Positions 23,468-33,259 of a stretch of 45,432 nt of DNA are shown here, one piece after another. Origin of the DNA: Halomonas colorata (GTDB lineage Bacteria; Pseudomonadota; Gammaproteobacteria; Pseudomonadales; Halomonadaceae); assembly GCF_014897985.1 (NCBI RefSeq), contig NZ_JABUZA010000039.1, forward strand, positions 1-45,432. The letters run 5' to 3'. How positions within the stretch are numbered: the first letter of the stretch is position 1; each line of letters opens with the position of its first letter. The translations under genes were made by a program, and so were the position numbers. The notes below the pieces were generated by a model that was not told the origin of the DNA, ran no database searches, and was given only the letters and a program-made list of their open reading frames with translations.

Positions 23468-24777
23468 TGGAAGCTGCCGATGTTCACTATCTGAACCACT
23501 ACGTAGGTGCGGTTAGTTTCGATACACGTACTGGTCATGGCGCATTTGAGTACGATACTTCGTTTATTAAGAGAGGTATCGAACTTTCCCCTTTGAAAAT
23601 GCCGTTAGCCCGTAGAATATACGCGTTTCCTGAACTTGATTTTAAAACCTTTAAAGGGCTTCCCGGGCTAATTGCTGATTCTTTGCCCGATGATTTTGGT
23701 AACGCCGTATTGAATGCCTGGGTTGCCAGCAAGGGCGGGCAACCCAGTGATATTACGCCGCTTCAACGGCTGCAATATACTGGCAAACGTGGCATGGGGG
23801 CCCTGGAGTATTCGCCTGCAACGCGGCTAAAAAGCCTTAATGCCTCCAGCCAAATAGAAATAGCATCACTGGTAAGTATTGCCCAGGAAATACTGGATAA
23901 CCGTGCTGGCTTTTCCGTAGAGCTCACGAAAGAGGGCCAAGATGATAGGGAAGCAATGATGGCACTGCTTTCTGTTGGAATGAGCGCAGGTGGCGCACGG
24001 CCTAAGGCCGTGTTGGCATTTAACCAAGATTTCTCCCAGGTGCGCTCAGGCCAAGCGGATGTGCCTAAAGGGTTTGCTCACTATTTAATGAAATTTGACG
24101 GTGTTAGCGAGCATAACCAAAACCGCGAGGTTTTCGGTGACCCGCTAGGTTATGGTGCTATGGAGTATGTGTACCACCTGTTAGCGAAATCCTGCGGTAT
24201 CGAGATGATGCCTTGTCAATTATTGCAGGAAGGCAAACGCCGTCATTTCATTACTCAGCGCTTTGACCGTATCGGGAATCACAAGCGGCATATGCAGACG
24301 TTAAATGGCATTGCCCATGTAGATTATAAAAAACCAGGATCTTTTTCTTACGCAGAGTTATTTGGTGTTGCAAGACAGCTACGCCTCTCCGCAGAAGAGG
24401 CCGATCAGCTTTTCAGACGTATGGTGTTTAATATCGTGGCAAGAAACCATGATGATCACGCAAAAAACTTTGCTTTTATGCTGAAAGGAGAGCAGTGGTC
24501 ACTCGCGCCAGCTTATGATCTTGCGTATAGCTATAAACCGGGAAGCCAGTGGGTTAACAGTCACTGGATGAGTTTGAACGGTAAGCGCGATCACTTTACG
24601 CGAGAAGATTTCTACTCGCTTGAAAAGCTCAGCCCACGCTTTACCCGGCCAAGAATCAACGCCATGATTGACGAAACGCTTGAACACGTTGCGCAATGGC
24701 ACTTATTAGCGAAGGAGCACGAAGTACCTGTTTCATTGATAGACGAAGTAACTTCTCATCTTCGCCTGAAGCTGTAG
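23461..24777 (+). CDS. HipA-family serine/threonine kinase toxin
   Basis: This is a 438-residue kinase of the HipA fold. E. coli HipA phosphorylates glutamyl-tRNA synthetase and causes growth arrest and persistence. The N-terminal subdomain precedes the phosphate loop SAGGARPK (175-182, with the autophosphorylated Ser position). The catalytic loop is NHDDHAKN (329-336) and the metal-binding Asp is D353 (APAYDLAYS). All key positions are kept, so the kinase should be active. The target cannot be told from sequence. It overlaps hipB by 7 bases. Confidence 0.92.
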   Translation: MVMEAADVHYLNHYVGAVSFDTRTGHGAFEYDTSFIKRGIELSPLKMPLARRIYAFPELDFKTFKGLPGLIADSLPDDFGNAVLNAWVASKGGQPSDITPLQRLQYTGKRGMGALEYSPATRLKSLNASSQIEIASLVSIAQEILDNRAGFSVELTKEGQDDREAMMALLSVGMSAGGARPKAVLAFNQDFSQVRSGQADVPKGFAHYLMKFDGVSEHNQNREVFGDPLGYGAMEYVYHLLAKSCGIEMMPCQLLQEGKRRHFITQRFDRIGNHKRHMQTLNGIAHVDYKKPGSFSYAELFGVARQLRLSAEEADQLFRRMVFNIVARNHDDHAKNFAFMLKGEQWSLAPAYDLAYSYKPGSQWVNSHWMSLNGKRDHFTREDFYSLEKLSPRFTRPRINAMIDETLEHVAQWHLLAKEHEVPVSLIDEVTSHLRLKL

Positions 24778-24813
24778 ACAATGCCGCAGTAAAAAACTGT
24801 TCATTTCAATAGA

Positions 24814-24852
24814 AAAAAACCGGCCAGGGCTGACGACCCTGGCCGGTTTTTT
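24814..24852. terminator. Strong bidirectional terminator
   Basis: AAAAAACCGGCCAGGG (24814-24829) pairs perfectly with CCCTGGCCGGTTTTTT (24837-24852) around a 7-base loop. It has A- and T-runs for both directions, between the convergent hipA and DUF934 genes. Confidence 0.93.
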
Positions 24853-24873
24853 ACAGAAATGCTAATTAGCGGC

Positions 24874-25419
24874 TTATTGGCTAGCGGCTGTCCAGCGACG
24901 TTCAAACAATGCCTGACGCTCTTCAACGTCCGTTTGGTAACGTACGCTAAAAGAATTCAGCAGGCGCAGCGCATCTTCAGGATGCTGATCATCGCGTAGT
25001 GCCATGGCGTTAAAGCCACAGCGGCGCATATAGTCGAGCTGGTCAACCAATACATCACCTACGGCACGTACTTCACCAGCGTACTCAAAGCGCTCACGCA
25101 GCAGGCGGGCGATGGAGTAGCCACGGCCATCGGTAAAGCTGGGGAAGTCGATTGCCACGGCGGGCAGCGGGTTCAGTTCAGCCGCCAGCTCAGCGTTAAG
25201 TTCGGTGTCGCTCAAGAGCAACGGCGCAAGCTCGTCATCCTGCTTGTTGGCCTGCCACAGCGCCAGCGGCACGAAGGCCGGACGCTGTTCGGGCAAATTA
25301 ACGCCATCGTAAGACACGCACCAGGCATTTTCAGCCGCTAATTCGCCGTCAAGCAGAAGGTGATCAACGTGCACCGGAACCAGTGCTTCTTCAGTCGGGG
25401 TATCCACGTTATTTGGCAT
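24874..25419 (-). CDS. DUF934 protein, sulfite reductase partner
   Basis: This 181-residue protein is of the DUF934 family, nearly always encoded just after a cysI-type reductase. It has the conserved ending segments AIDFPSFTDGRGYSIARLLR and VRAVGDVLVDQLDYMRRCGF. It overlaps the cysI 3' end by 11 bases (ATG 25419; GTG 25425 is an alternative), so it is translationally coupled. It probably supports assembly or electron delivery for assimilatory sulfite reduction; the mechanism is unknown. Confidence 0.88.
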   Translation of the reverse strand: MPNNVDTPTEEALVPVHVDHLLLDGELAAENAWCVSYDGVNLPEQRPAFVPLALWQANKQDDELAPLLLSDTELNAELAAELNPLPAVAIDFPSFTDGRGYSIARLLRERFEYAGEVRAVGDVLVDQLDYMRRCGFNAMALRDDQHPEDALRLLNSFSVRYQTDVEERQALFERRWTAASQ

Positions 25420-27064
25420 AAACACGCTCTTTAAAGGGTTTCAGGCCAATCCGGCGATAGGTGTCCAAGAAATGCTCGTCTTCGTGACGTTCGGCAACGT
25501 AGACCTGCAGCACCTTTTCGACCACTTCCGGAACGTCCTGGCGGAAGAAGGAAGGACCTAGAATCTTGCCCAGCGACACGTCGTCGGTAGAGTTCCCGCC
25601 AATCGATATCTGGTAAAACTCTTCGCCTTTCTTGTCGACACCTAGAATACCGATATGGCCCACATGGTGGTGGCCACAGGCGTTCATGCAGCCTGAAATA
25701 TTAAGATCCAACGGACCCAGGTCATACAGGAAGTCCAGATCTTCAAAGCGTTCCTGGAGCGCCTGGGCGATAGGAATCGAAACCGCATTGGCCAAGCTGC
25801 AGTAGTCGCCGCCCGGGCAGCAGATAATATCGTTCAGCGTACCCACGGTGGGGTTGGCCATGCCCAGCGCTTCGAGCTCGTTCCACAGCGCTTCGATTTC
25901 ATCGACGGGAACATCGGAAAGCACCAGGTTTTGCTCGTGGGTCACGCGCATTTCGCTAAAGCTATAGCGATCGGCTAGATCCGCCACGGCATCCATCTGA
26001 TCAGCCGTGACATCGCCAGGGGCATGTTCACGCCGCTTGAGCGACAGGGTCACCGCTTTATAGCCAGCTACTTTGTGATCCGTCACGTTATTGGTCACAA
26101 AGCGTGCGAAGCTGCGGTTTTCGCTGCGCAAGCGTTCAAAATTAACCACGGCGCTCTCTGCCACCGGGCGACGTTCCGGCTCGGGGAAGTGGCCTTTGGC
26201 AACATCGATCGCTGCCTGATTGAGCGTCTGCGGGCCATCTTTTAAATGCGCCCACTCTTCATCAACGCGACGGCGATACTCTTCAATGCCCAGTGCTTTT
26301 ACCAGGATCTTGATACGCGCCTTGAACTTGTTATCGCGGCGCCCGAACTGGTTGTAAACGCGGACACAGGCTTCAAGGTAGGTCAGCAGGTGTTGCCAGG
26401 GCAGGTCTTCACGCACCACCTCAGCAATCATGGGTGTACGACCCAGGCCGCCACCGGCTAGTACTTTAACGCGCAGCTCGCCTTCCTCGTTGCGCCATAG
26501 GCGCAGGCCAATGTCGTGTACCTGAATCGCCGCGCGATCTTTTGCGGCGCCAGTCACGGCAATTTTGAACTTACGCGGCAGGTAAGCAAATTCGGGGTGA
26601 AGCGTCGACCACTGGCGAATAAGCTCACACCAAGGGCGTGGATCTTCCACTTCATCGTTGGCGATACCTGCAAACTGGTCGCTGGTAGTATTACGGATGC
26701 AGTTACCACTGGTTTGAATGGCGTGCATCTGTACTTTCGCAAGCTCGGCCAGGATATCCGGCACGTCTTCCTGGGCAGGCCAGTTCAGCTGAAGGTTTTG
26801 GCGGGTCGTGAAGTGGCCATAACCTCGGTCGTACCGGCGAGTAATATCCGCCAGGGCGCGCAGCTGGTAGCTGGCTAGCATGCCGTACGGGATAGCGATG
26901 CGCAGCATCGGAGCATGCCTTTGGATATAAAGGCCGTTTTGCAAGCGAAGCGGGCGAAACTCTTCTTCTCCCAAACGTCCGGCCAAGTAGCGATCCATTT
27001 GATCGCGAAACTGAGCAACACGCTCATCAACCAGCGTTTGGTCGTGAATATCATAGCGGTACAT
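25409..27064 (-). CDS. cysI: Siroheme [4Fe-4S] nitrite/sulfite reductase, CysI type
   Basis: This 551-residue enzyme reduces sulfite to sulfide for cysteine synthesis. Two ferredoxin-like half-domains frame the siroheme site (TTRQNLQLNW in the first). Cluster cysteines lie in CCPGGDYCSLAN (C-x5-C) and SGCMNACGHH (C-x3-C), the [4Fe-4S]-siroheme signature. The next gene being DUF934 favours sulfite over nitrite as substrate. The start is ATG 27064; an inverted repeat lies 78-96 bases upstream. It reads in the same direction as metH, but a 114-base gap from the MATE gene suggests its own promoter. Confidence 0.9.
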   Translation of the reverse strand: MYRYDIHDQTLVDERVAQFRDQMDRYLAGRLGEEEFRPLRLQNGLYIQRHAPMLRIAIPYGMLASYQLRALADITRRYDRGYGHFTTRQNLQLNWPAQEDVPDILAELAKVQMHAIQTSGNCIRNTTSDQFAGIANDEVEDPRPWCELIRQWSTLHPEFAYLPRKFKIAVTGAAKDRAAIQVHDIGLRLWRNEEGELRVKVLAGGGLGRTPMIAEVVREDLPWQHLLTYLEACVRVYNQFGRRDNKFKARIKILVKALGIEEYRRRVDEEWAHLKDGPQTLNQAAIDVAKGHFPEPERRPVAESAVVNFERLRSENRSFARFVTNNVTDHKVAGYKAVTLSLKRREHAPGDVTADQMDAVADLADRYSFSEMRVTHEQNLVLSDVPVDEIEALWNELEALGMANPTVGTLNDIICCPGGDYCSLANAVSIPIAQALQERFEDLDFLYDLGPLDLNISGCMNACGHHHVGHIGILGVDKKGEEFYQISIGGNSTDDVSLGKILGPSFFRQDVPEVVEKVLQVYVAERHEDEHFLDTYRRIGLKPFKERVYAK

Positions 27065-27141
27065 GTGGCACGATCCTGCTAAAAAGCGAAATGGTCACGT
27101 TAAGACGGGCATTAATATAGTGTCACCTTAACGCGTGTCTC

Positions 27142-27160
27142 ATATTCTACAAAAGAATAT
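27142..27160. promoter_or_regulatory. Inverted repeat upstream of cysI
   Basis: ATATTCT (27142-27148) and AGAATAT (27154-27160) flank 5 bases, 78-96 bases before the cysI start. It could be an activator site in an AT-rich promoter region; CysB is a candidate but its motif is too loose to call. Confidence 0.35.
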
Positions 27161-27178
27161 ATAATTATCTTTTTATCG

Positions 27179-28516
27179 TTAAACGCTATTTAAAATATTT
27201 GGGGCCAGCCATCGGCGGCGCTGCCAGATCCATAAAAAGCCGATCGAATTTAAAAGCCGGTAAAATAGCTGCATTATCCAGACCCCAAGCAGCCCCTGTT
27301 CTAAACCAACGCCTACCCACCATGCAAGGGGAAGAAACACTAACCACTGCATGCTGAGTGTCAACATCATCACCGTTCGCTGAGCTCCCGCGCCCATAAG
27401 CGCCTGGGCAAGCACAAGGGCGGCGGCATCCAGAACGATCATCGCGCCGGTAATCTGCAAGGGCAGAGTGCCTAGCGCAACCAGCTCATGGCTTGAAAAG
27501 AAGATACCCAGTACCTGAGCGGGCATTACCAGCATGGGTAGCGCTAGAATCGCCAGCAGTAAGCCCGCCACGCGCAGCGCATCCAACCCCCAGCGATGGG
27601 CCGCTGCCTGATCATCACGCCCCAGGGCTTCACCCACCAGGCTCATGGCCGCGACACCCACGCCAACGCCCGGCAAAATCAGCAGAAGCGACAGATTAAC
27701 CAGCACATGGCCCACGGCAACGCTGGCTGTACCTAAACGGCTTAATAACCAAAACAGTACTACGTAGCCGCCTGCAAAGCATACCTGCTGAAGCGAATGC
27801 GGGGCCGCCAGCGCAAGCGTCGAGCGTAGCGTTTGGAATGACAGCGAGCGCTTTAAAAAGCCGTTATCGCAGCGTTGTTGAAACGTCACGCCTAGCCAGA
27901 TGAACAGCCCTAGAAATAAGGAAAGCGTCGTGCCTACGCCCGCGCCGCTAGCCCCGAGTTTAGGCAACCCCGCCAGGCCATAAATCAGCCCGCTGCTGGC
28001 GATAACGTTAAACACCTGAACGATGAGGATGATACGTAGATAGAGCTGCGTCTGCTGACGGCCATTCCAGTACCCGCGAAAGCACAGAGTTAAAGCAATG
28101 GCCGTCAGGGCAACCACGCGCCAGCGGAAGTAGTCGACGGCTACGCTATGAACATCGGACGTTTGGGTAATGAGATTGAGTAGGGCAGGCGCCTGCCACC
28201 AGGCAAGTAGCGAGAGAGGCAGGCCAATGGTCGTGCCAATTGCCAAGCCTGCCTGCAGCGGCTGAACGGCTCTATGACGGCCGGATTCAAGACGCTGGGA
28301 TGTTTGTGACTGAACGCTGGAAGAAAGCCCAAACACCAGCGCGGTCATCATGAACATGCCGTAGCCGCCAACCCCAACGCCTGCCAGCGCCACCTGACCC
28401 AGGTGGCCGACCAGAGCCGCATCGATAATATTGAGCATGCTCTGAGAGAGCATGCCCAACATGATCGGTAACGCTAAGCGCATCACTTTGCCGTGACGCC
28501 GGGATGCTAATGCCAT
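27179..28516 (-). CDS. MATE-family efflux transporter
   Basis: This 445-residue inner-membrane exporter has 12 predicted helices in two MATE halves. The first half begins LALPIMLGMLSQSMLNIIDA and the family feature VGHLGQVALAGVGVGG follows; the second half has the matching VAVGHVLVNLSLLL. It uses a sodium or proton gradient to expel cationic drugs or metabolites; the substrate is unknown. It starts 19 bases after the metH stop, so it may be read from the metH promoter. Confidence 0.92.
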   Translation of the reverse strand: MALASRRHGKVMRLALPIMLGMLSQSMLNIIDAALVGHLGQVALAGVGVGGYGMFMMTALVFGLSSSVQSQTSQRLESGRHRAVQPLQAGLAIGTTIGLPLSLLAWWQAPALLNLITQTSDVHSVAVDYFRWRVVALTAIALTLCFRGYWNGRQQTQLYLRIILIVQVFNVIASSGLIYGLAGLPKLGASGAGVGTTLSLFLGLFIWLGVTFQQRCDNGFLKRSLSFQTLRSTLALAAPHSLQQVCFAGGYVVLFWLLSRLGTASVAVGHVLVNLSLLLILPGVGVGVAAMSLVGEALGRDDQAAAHRWGLDALRVAGLLLAILALPMLVMPAQVLGIFFSSHELVALGTLPLQITGAMIVLDAAALVLAQALMGAGAQRTVMMLTLSMQWLVFLPLAWWVGVGLEQGLLGVWIMQLFYRLLNSIGFLWIWQRRRWLAPNILNSV

Positions 28517-28535
28517 GCGAATCTAAAGCGGCAAA

Positions 28536-31500
28536 TTAGCTGGGGTCGTAAGAGAGTACCGGCGAGAGCCAGCGCTCCATCTCCTCAAGCGGCATCTGCT
28601 TACGCTCGGCAATCGCTTCCACCTGATCGCGGGTGATCTTGCCTGTCGAGAAGTACTTTGACTGCGGGTGGGCGAAGTACCAGCCTGCAACGGCCGCGGC
28701 TGGCCACATGGCGTAGCTTTCGGTCAGCGTAAGGCCGGTGTTTTCTGTAGCGTTTAACAGCTTGAACAACGTGCCTTTTTCGGTGTGATCCGGGCAGGCC
28801 GGATAGCCGGGCGCAGGGCGGATACCTTGATACTTTTCGGCAATCAGCGCGTCGTTATCCAGCGTTTCTTCAGGTACATAGCCCCAGAACTCTTTACGCA
28901 CCCGTTCGTGGATGCGCTCGGCAAAGGCTTCCGCCAGACGGTCAGTAAGTGCCTGTACCAAAATTGCGTTGTAGTCATCACCGGCGGCTTCATAGGCCTT
29001 GGTAAGTTCGTCAACACCGTGGCCTGTGGTGACTGCAAATCCGCCGATCCAGTCGGCCTTGCCGCTGTCTTTAGGTGCAATGAAGTCCGCGAGGCTATAG
29101 CAGATACCGTCGCGGCCCTTGGTGGTTTGCTGACGAATATGGTGAAGCCGTTCGATGACTTCGCTACGCGATTCATCGGCATACACCTCAACAACATCAT
29201 CATCCACACTGTTGGCTGGCCATAGGCCGATAACGCCCCGGGCCTGAACGCGCTTCTCATCGACAAGCTTACGCAGCATGGCTTGCGCATCGGCAAACAG
29301 ATTGCGTGCGGCTTCGCCAACCACTTCATCATTAAGGATTTTTGGGTACTTGCCTGCCAACTGCCAGCTCATAAAGAAAGGCGTCCAATCGATACGCTCG
29401 ATCAGTTCTTCAAGGGCATAGTTATCAAACGTCTTGAGGCCCAGGAATTTAGGCTCAATCGGCGTCTGGGTATTCCAGTCAGTGCGGAAGCGGCGCTTGC
29501 GCGCCTGGGTGTAATCCAGGTCTGCCGCTTTAGGGCGGCGCTTGGCGTTACGCTCACGTACCTTGACATACTCTTCACGGATTTCCGCGACATACGCCGT
29601 TTTGAGATTCGGAGCGAGTAGTCGACCGGCGACACCCACCGCGCGAGAGGCGTCGGTCACGTAGATGACCGGGTGCTCATACTGCGGCTCAATTTTGACT
29701 GCGGTATGCGCTTTGGACGTCGTCGCGCCACCAATCAGCAGCGGCAGGTTCATGCCCCGGCGCTGCATTTCCTTGGCCACGTGGACCATTTCATCAAGCG
29801 ACGGAGTAATCAGCCCCGAGAGGCCAATAATATCGGCGTTGTGATCGATAGCGGCTTGAAGAATTTTCTCGGCAGGCACCATTACGCCAAGATCAATCAC
29901 TTCATAGTTATTACACTGCAGCACGACCCCAACGATGTTTTTGCCGATATCGTGAACGTCACCTTTAACCGTGGCCATGACAATTTTGCCCTTGGCCTGG
30001 GTACCTTCGCTTTTTTCCGCCTCGATATACGGGATTAGGTAGGCAACCGCCTGCTTCATGACCCGCGCGGACTTCACTACCTGGGGCAGGAACATTTTAC
30101 CGGCGCCAAACAGGTCGCCGACGACGTTCATGCCATCCATCAGCGGCCCTTCAATGACCTCGATAGGACGCTCGGCCTGAACACGGGCCTCTTCGGTGTC
30201 ATCTTCAATATACGCCGTGATGCCTTTAACCAAGGCATGCTCGATACGCTTGTTAACTGGCCAGCCGCGCCACTCAAGATCCTCTTTCTTGGCAGGGCCG
30301 CTACCGTCGCCCTTGTACTTGTCCGCCAGGTCGAGCAGGCGCTCGGTACCGTCGCTGCGCTTATTCAGCACAACGTCTTCTACGGCATCACGAAGCTCGG
30401 CAGGCAAGTCGTCGTATACCGCCAACTGCCCAGCGTTAACGATACCCATGCTCAAACCCGCACGGATGGCGTGATACAGAAACACGGAGTGGATCGCTTC
30501 ACGTACCGGGTTATTGCCCCGGAACGAGAAGGAGACGTTGGAAACCCCACCAGAAATCATCGCATGCGGCAGGTTTTCATGAATCCACTGAGACGCCTCG
30601 ATAAAATCGACGGCGTAGTTGTTGTGCTCTTCGATGCCCGTGGCAATGGCGAAAATGTTGGGGTCGAAAATGATATCTTCGGCCGGAAAGCCGATTTCAT
30701 CGACCAGCAGGCGATAGGCACGCTCACAGATTTCAGTCTTGCGGGCGAACGTATCGGCCTGGCCATCCTCGTCAAAGGCCATGACCACGATAGCCGCGCC
30801 AAAGCGACGACACTTGGTGGCCTGCTCGCGAAACGCCGCTTCGCCTTCTTTTAAGGAAATCGAGTTAACAACGGCTTTGCCCTGTACGCATTTAAGGCCT
30901 GCTTCGATGATGTCCCATTTGGATGAGTCGATCATGATCGGCACGCGAGCAATATCCGGCTCGCCAGCGATCAGGTTCAGAAAGCGCACCATGGCTTCCT
31001 GTGACTCCAGCATGCCCTCATCCATATTGATATCGATGATCTGCGCGCCGCTTTCAACCTGCTCCAGCGCTACTTCCAGGGCCGTGGTGAAATCTTCTTC
31101 AACAATAAGCCGCTTGAAACGCGCCGAGCCCGTAACATTGGTACGCTCACCCACGTTAACGAATAAGGAGGCTGCATCAATATTGAAAGGCTCAAGCCCA
31201 GACAAACGGCAAGCGGGGCTACGCTCAGGAATTTGGCGTGGTGGCATGGGGCGCACCGCATCTGCAATGGCACGGATATGCTCAGGCGTTGAGCCACAGC
31301 AGCCGCCAATGATATTGACCAGGCCGCTCTCGGCAAACTCGCTGACGATAGACGCCATTTCCTCCGGTGTCTGATCATATTCGCCAAACTCGTTGGGTAG
31401 ACCCGCGTTGGGGTGCGCGGAAACAAACGTATCGGCTTTGGTGGATAGCTCTTCAAGGTAAGGGCGTAACTCTTCAGCCCCAAGCGCGCAGTTTAGGCCC

Positions 31501-32231
31501 ACTGATAGCGGCTGCGCGTGGCGAACCGAGTTCCAGAACGCTTCGGTCGTTTGCCCGGAAAGCGTCCGGCCCGAGGCATCGGTAATAGTGCCTGAAATCA
31601 TCACCGGTAGACGCTTGCCCAGATCCTCAAACAGCACCTCAAGCGCATAGATCGCGGCTTTGGCGTTGAGTGTATCGAAGATGGTTTCGATCATGATCAG
31701 GTCAGCGCCGCCGTCGATCAGCGCTTGGGCGGCTTCGTAATAGTTTTCACGCAGCTCATCAAAGGTCACGTTACGCTTGGACGGGTCGTTCACATCCGGC
31801 GATAACGATGCAGTGCGTGAAGTAGGCCCCAATACGCCCGCAACGTAACGCGGCACGCCGGTTCCAGCGGCAACTGCGTCACATACTTCACGGGCCAAGC
31901 GTGCAGATTCGCGGTTAAGCTCGACAACGATGTCTTCCATGCCGTAGTCGGCCTGTGAAAGGCGCGTACTGTTAAAGGTATTGGTTTCAATAATGTCCGC
32001 GCCTGCTTCCAGATAGTCGCGGTGGATACGTGAGACCACGTCGGGGCAGGTGAGTGCCAGCAGGTCATTATTGCCTTTTAAATCCGACGGCCAGTCGCTG
32101 AAGCGTTCACTGCGAAAGTCTTCCTCGCTCAGCTGGGCATTTTGCAGCATGGTCCCCATACCGCCATCCAGAATGAGAATGCGTTGGGCAAGGCGTTGGG
32201 TGAGCGAGACGTTCAAATCACTAGCGGCCAT
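28536..32231 (-). CDS. metH: Cobalamin-dependent methionine synthase
   Basis: MetH transfers a methyl group from 5-methyltetrahydrofolate through cobalamin to homocysteine. The 1231 residues (E. coli 1227) carry all four modules. These are homocysteine/zinc (1-330; Cys in LNCALG and [10 protein letters not shown]), pterin (355-620, from [14 protein letters not shown]), cobalamin (650-890, with the axial His in DVHDIGKN) and AdoMet reactivation (900-1231, with [12 protein letters not shown]). ATG 32231 starts MAASDLN. No cobalamin or SAM riboswitch was seen in the 258 bases upstream. The enzyme needs vitamin B12. Confidence 0.97.
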   Translation of the reverse strand: MAASDLNVSLTQRLAQRILILDGGMGTMLQNAQLSEEDFRSERFSDWPSDLKGNNDLLALTCPDVVSRIHRDYLEAGADIIETNTFNSTRLSQADYGMEDIVVELNRESARLAREVCDAVAAGTGVPRYVAGVLGPTSRTASLSPDVNDPSKRNVTFDELRENYYEAAQALIDGGADLIMIETIFDTLNAKAAIYALEVLFEDLGKRLPVMISGTITDASGRTLSGQTTEAFWNSVRHAQPLSVGLNCALGAEELRPYLEELSTKADTFVSAHPNAGLPNEFGEYDQTPEEMASIVSEFAESGLVNIIGGCCGSTPEHIRAIADAVRPMPPRQIPERSPACRLSGLEPFNIDAASLFVNVGERTNVTGSARFKRLIVEEDFTTALEVALEQVESGAQIIDINMDEGMLESQEAMVRFLNLIAGEPDIARVPIMIDSSKWDIIEAGLKCVQGKAVVNSISLKEGEAAFREQATKCRRFGAAIVVMAFDEDGQADTFARKTEICERAYRLLVDEIGFPAEDIIFDPNIFAIATGIEEHNNYAVDFIEASQWIHENLPHAMISGGVSNVSFSFRGNNPVREAIHSVFLYHAIRAGLSMGIVNAGQLAVYDDLPAELRDAVEDVVLNKRSDGTERLLDLADKYKGDGSGPAKKEDLEWRGWPVNKRIEHALVKGITAYIEDDTEEARVQAERPIEVIEGPLMDGMNVVGDLFGAGKMFLPQVVKSARVMKQAVAYLIPYIEAEKSEGTQAKGKIVMATVKGDVHDIGKNIVGVVLQCNNYEVIDLGVMVPAEKILQAAIDHNADIIGLSGLITPSLDEMVHVAKEMQRRGMNLPLLIGGATTSKAHTAVKIEPQYEHPVIYVTDASRAVGVAGRLLAPNLKTAYVAEIREEYVKVRERNAKRRPKAADLDYTQARKRRFRTDWNTQTPIEPKFLGLKTFDNYALEELIERIDWTPFFMSWQLAGKYPKILNDEVVGEAARNLFADAQAMLRKLVDEKRVQARGVIGLWPANSVDDDVVEVYADESRSEVIERLHHIRQQTTKGRDGICYSLADFIAPKDSGKADWIGGFAVTTGHGVDELTKAYEAAGDDYNAILVQALTDRLAEAFAERIHERVRKEFWGYVPEETLDNDALIAEKYQGIRPAPGYPACPDHTEKGTLFKLLNATENTGLTLTESYAMWPAAAVAGWYFAHPQSKYFSTGKITRDQVEAIAERKQMPLEEMERWLSPVLSYDPS

Positions 32232-32489
32232 AACAGGGGGAATTCTCCAGCGTCTTAATCGAATTTGGCGTTGGTTTTATCGTATCGATAACGAAACAGG
32301 CCAATATGATACCAAAGGCCGCCAGACACGGCAGCTATGAATGCAGTCTATGAAGTTTCCTTTGCTGGCCTTAGCTTAAATAGCCTACTAAAACAGTCGG
32401 GATTGTGTCGGCGCGCCGTTTTGCTTACCATAGCGTGAAAATGACATGTGAAGTGGTATTGCCACAGTTCACGGGAGGGAAATAGCCTC

Positions 32490-33095
32490 ATGACCACGAC
32501 TATCGAAGCACCCGGTATCGACATTACCGACAGCGCCCAGGAGTACCTTGCGGAATTGCTTGAAAAGCAAAACGTTGAGGGCATCGCCGTGCGTATCTTT
32601 ATTACCCAGCCCGGCACGCCTTATGCAGAAACCTGCTTGGCATACTGCCGTCCCGGTGAAGAAGAACCCGCCGATGTTAAGCTTGAGCTTGAAAAGATCA
32701 ATGTTTTTCTGGATAAAAACAGCTTAGCGTTTTTAGAAGAAGCCGTCGTTGATTTTAACGCCGATCGCATGGGTGGGCAGCTGACCATCAAGGCACCCAA
32801 TGCCAAGATGCCCAAGGTGAATGCCGATAGCCCCTTGGAAGACCGTATCAACTACGTGCTGTACAGCGAAATCAATCCAGGGCTTGCTTCTCATGGCGGC
32901 GAAATCAAACTGATTGAGCTGACTGAACAGAAAATGGCCATTTTAGCCTTTGGCGGCGGCTGTCAAGGTTGCGCGGCAGTAGACTTAACCTTGAAGGATG
33001 GCGTTGAAAAAACTTTGATGGAGCGTATTCCAGAGCTTGCCGGAATCCGTGATGTTACTGACCACACTGATACCACCAACGCTTATTACCGCTAA
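32490..33095 (+). CDS. nfuA: Iron-sulfur cluster carrier NfuA
   Basis: NfuA delivers [4Fe-4S] clusters to client enzymes, especially under oxidative stress or iron limitation. The 201-residue protein has a degenerate A-type domain (about 1-95) and a C-terminal Nfu domain whose CxxC is C158/C161 ([11 protein letters not shown]). ATG 32490 is chosen over the longer frame from 32448 because the family starts here and GGGAGG lies 11 bases ahead. It is divergent from metH. A strong terminator follows. Confidence 0.95.
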   Translation: MTTTIEAPGIDITDSAQEYLAELLEKQNVEGIAVRIFITQPGTPYAETCLAYCRPGEEEPADVKLELEKINVFLDKNSLAFLEEAVVDFNADRMGGQLTIKAPNAKMPKVNADSPLEDRINYVLYSEINPGLASHGGEIKLIELTEQKMAILAFGGGCQGCAAVDLTLKDGVEKTLMERIPELAGIRDVTDHTDTTNAYYR

Positions 33096-33114
33096 ACGAT
33101 GTTGCCATAGCCTC

Positions 33115-33143
33115 AAAACCCAGCCTTTCGGCTGGGTTTTTTT
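33115..33143 (+). terminator. Terminator after nfuA
   Basis: AAAACCCAGCC (33115-33125) pairs with GGCTGGGTTTT (33130-33140) around a TTTC loop, followed by more T to 33143. Confidence 0.93.
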
Positions 33144-33259
33144 ATTTTATTTAGGTGCCTTTCAACAGTACCTACTGCGTTGAAAGCGTTTCTAGCACGC
33201 TTTACAAAAGCGTGTAATTATCCAATAAAGATTGAGCAAACCTTATACATGGACGTCGA

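Noticed and set aside
28785..32340. Several + strand frames of 90-210 codons opposite metH
   Set aside because: They are antisense shadows of a full-length MetH with all four domains; none has a family motif or a ribosome-binding site.
32232..32489. Cobalamin or SAM riboswitch before metH
   Set aside because: No conserved core elements of either class were recognised, and the stretch is shared with the divergent nfuA promoter.
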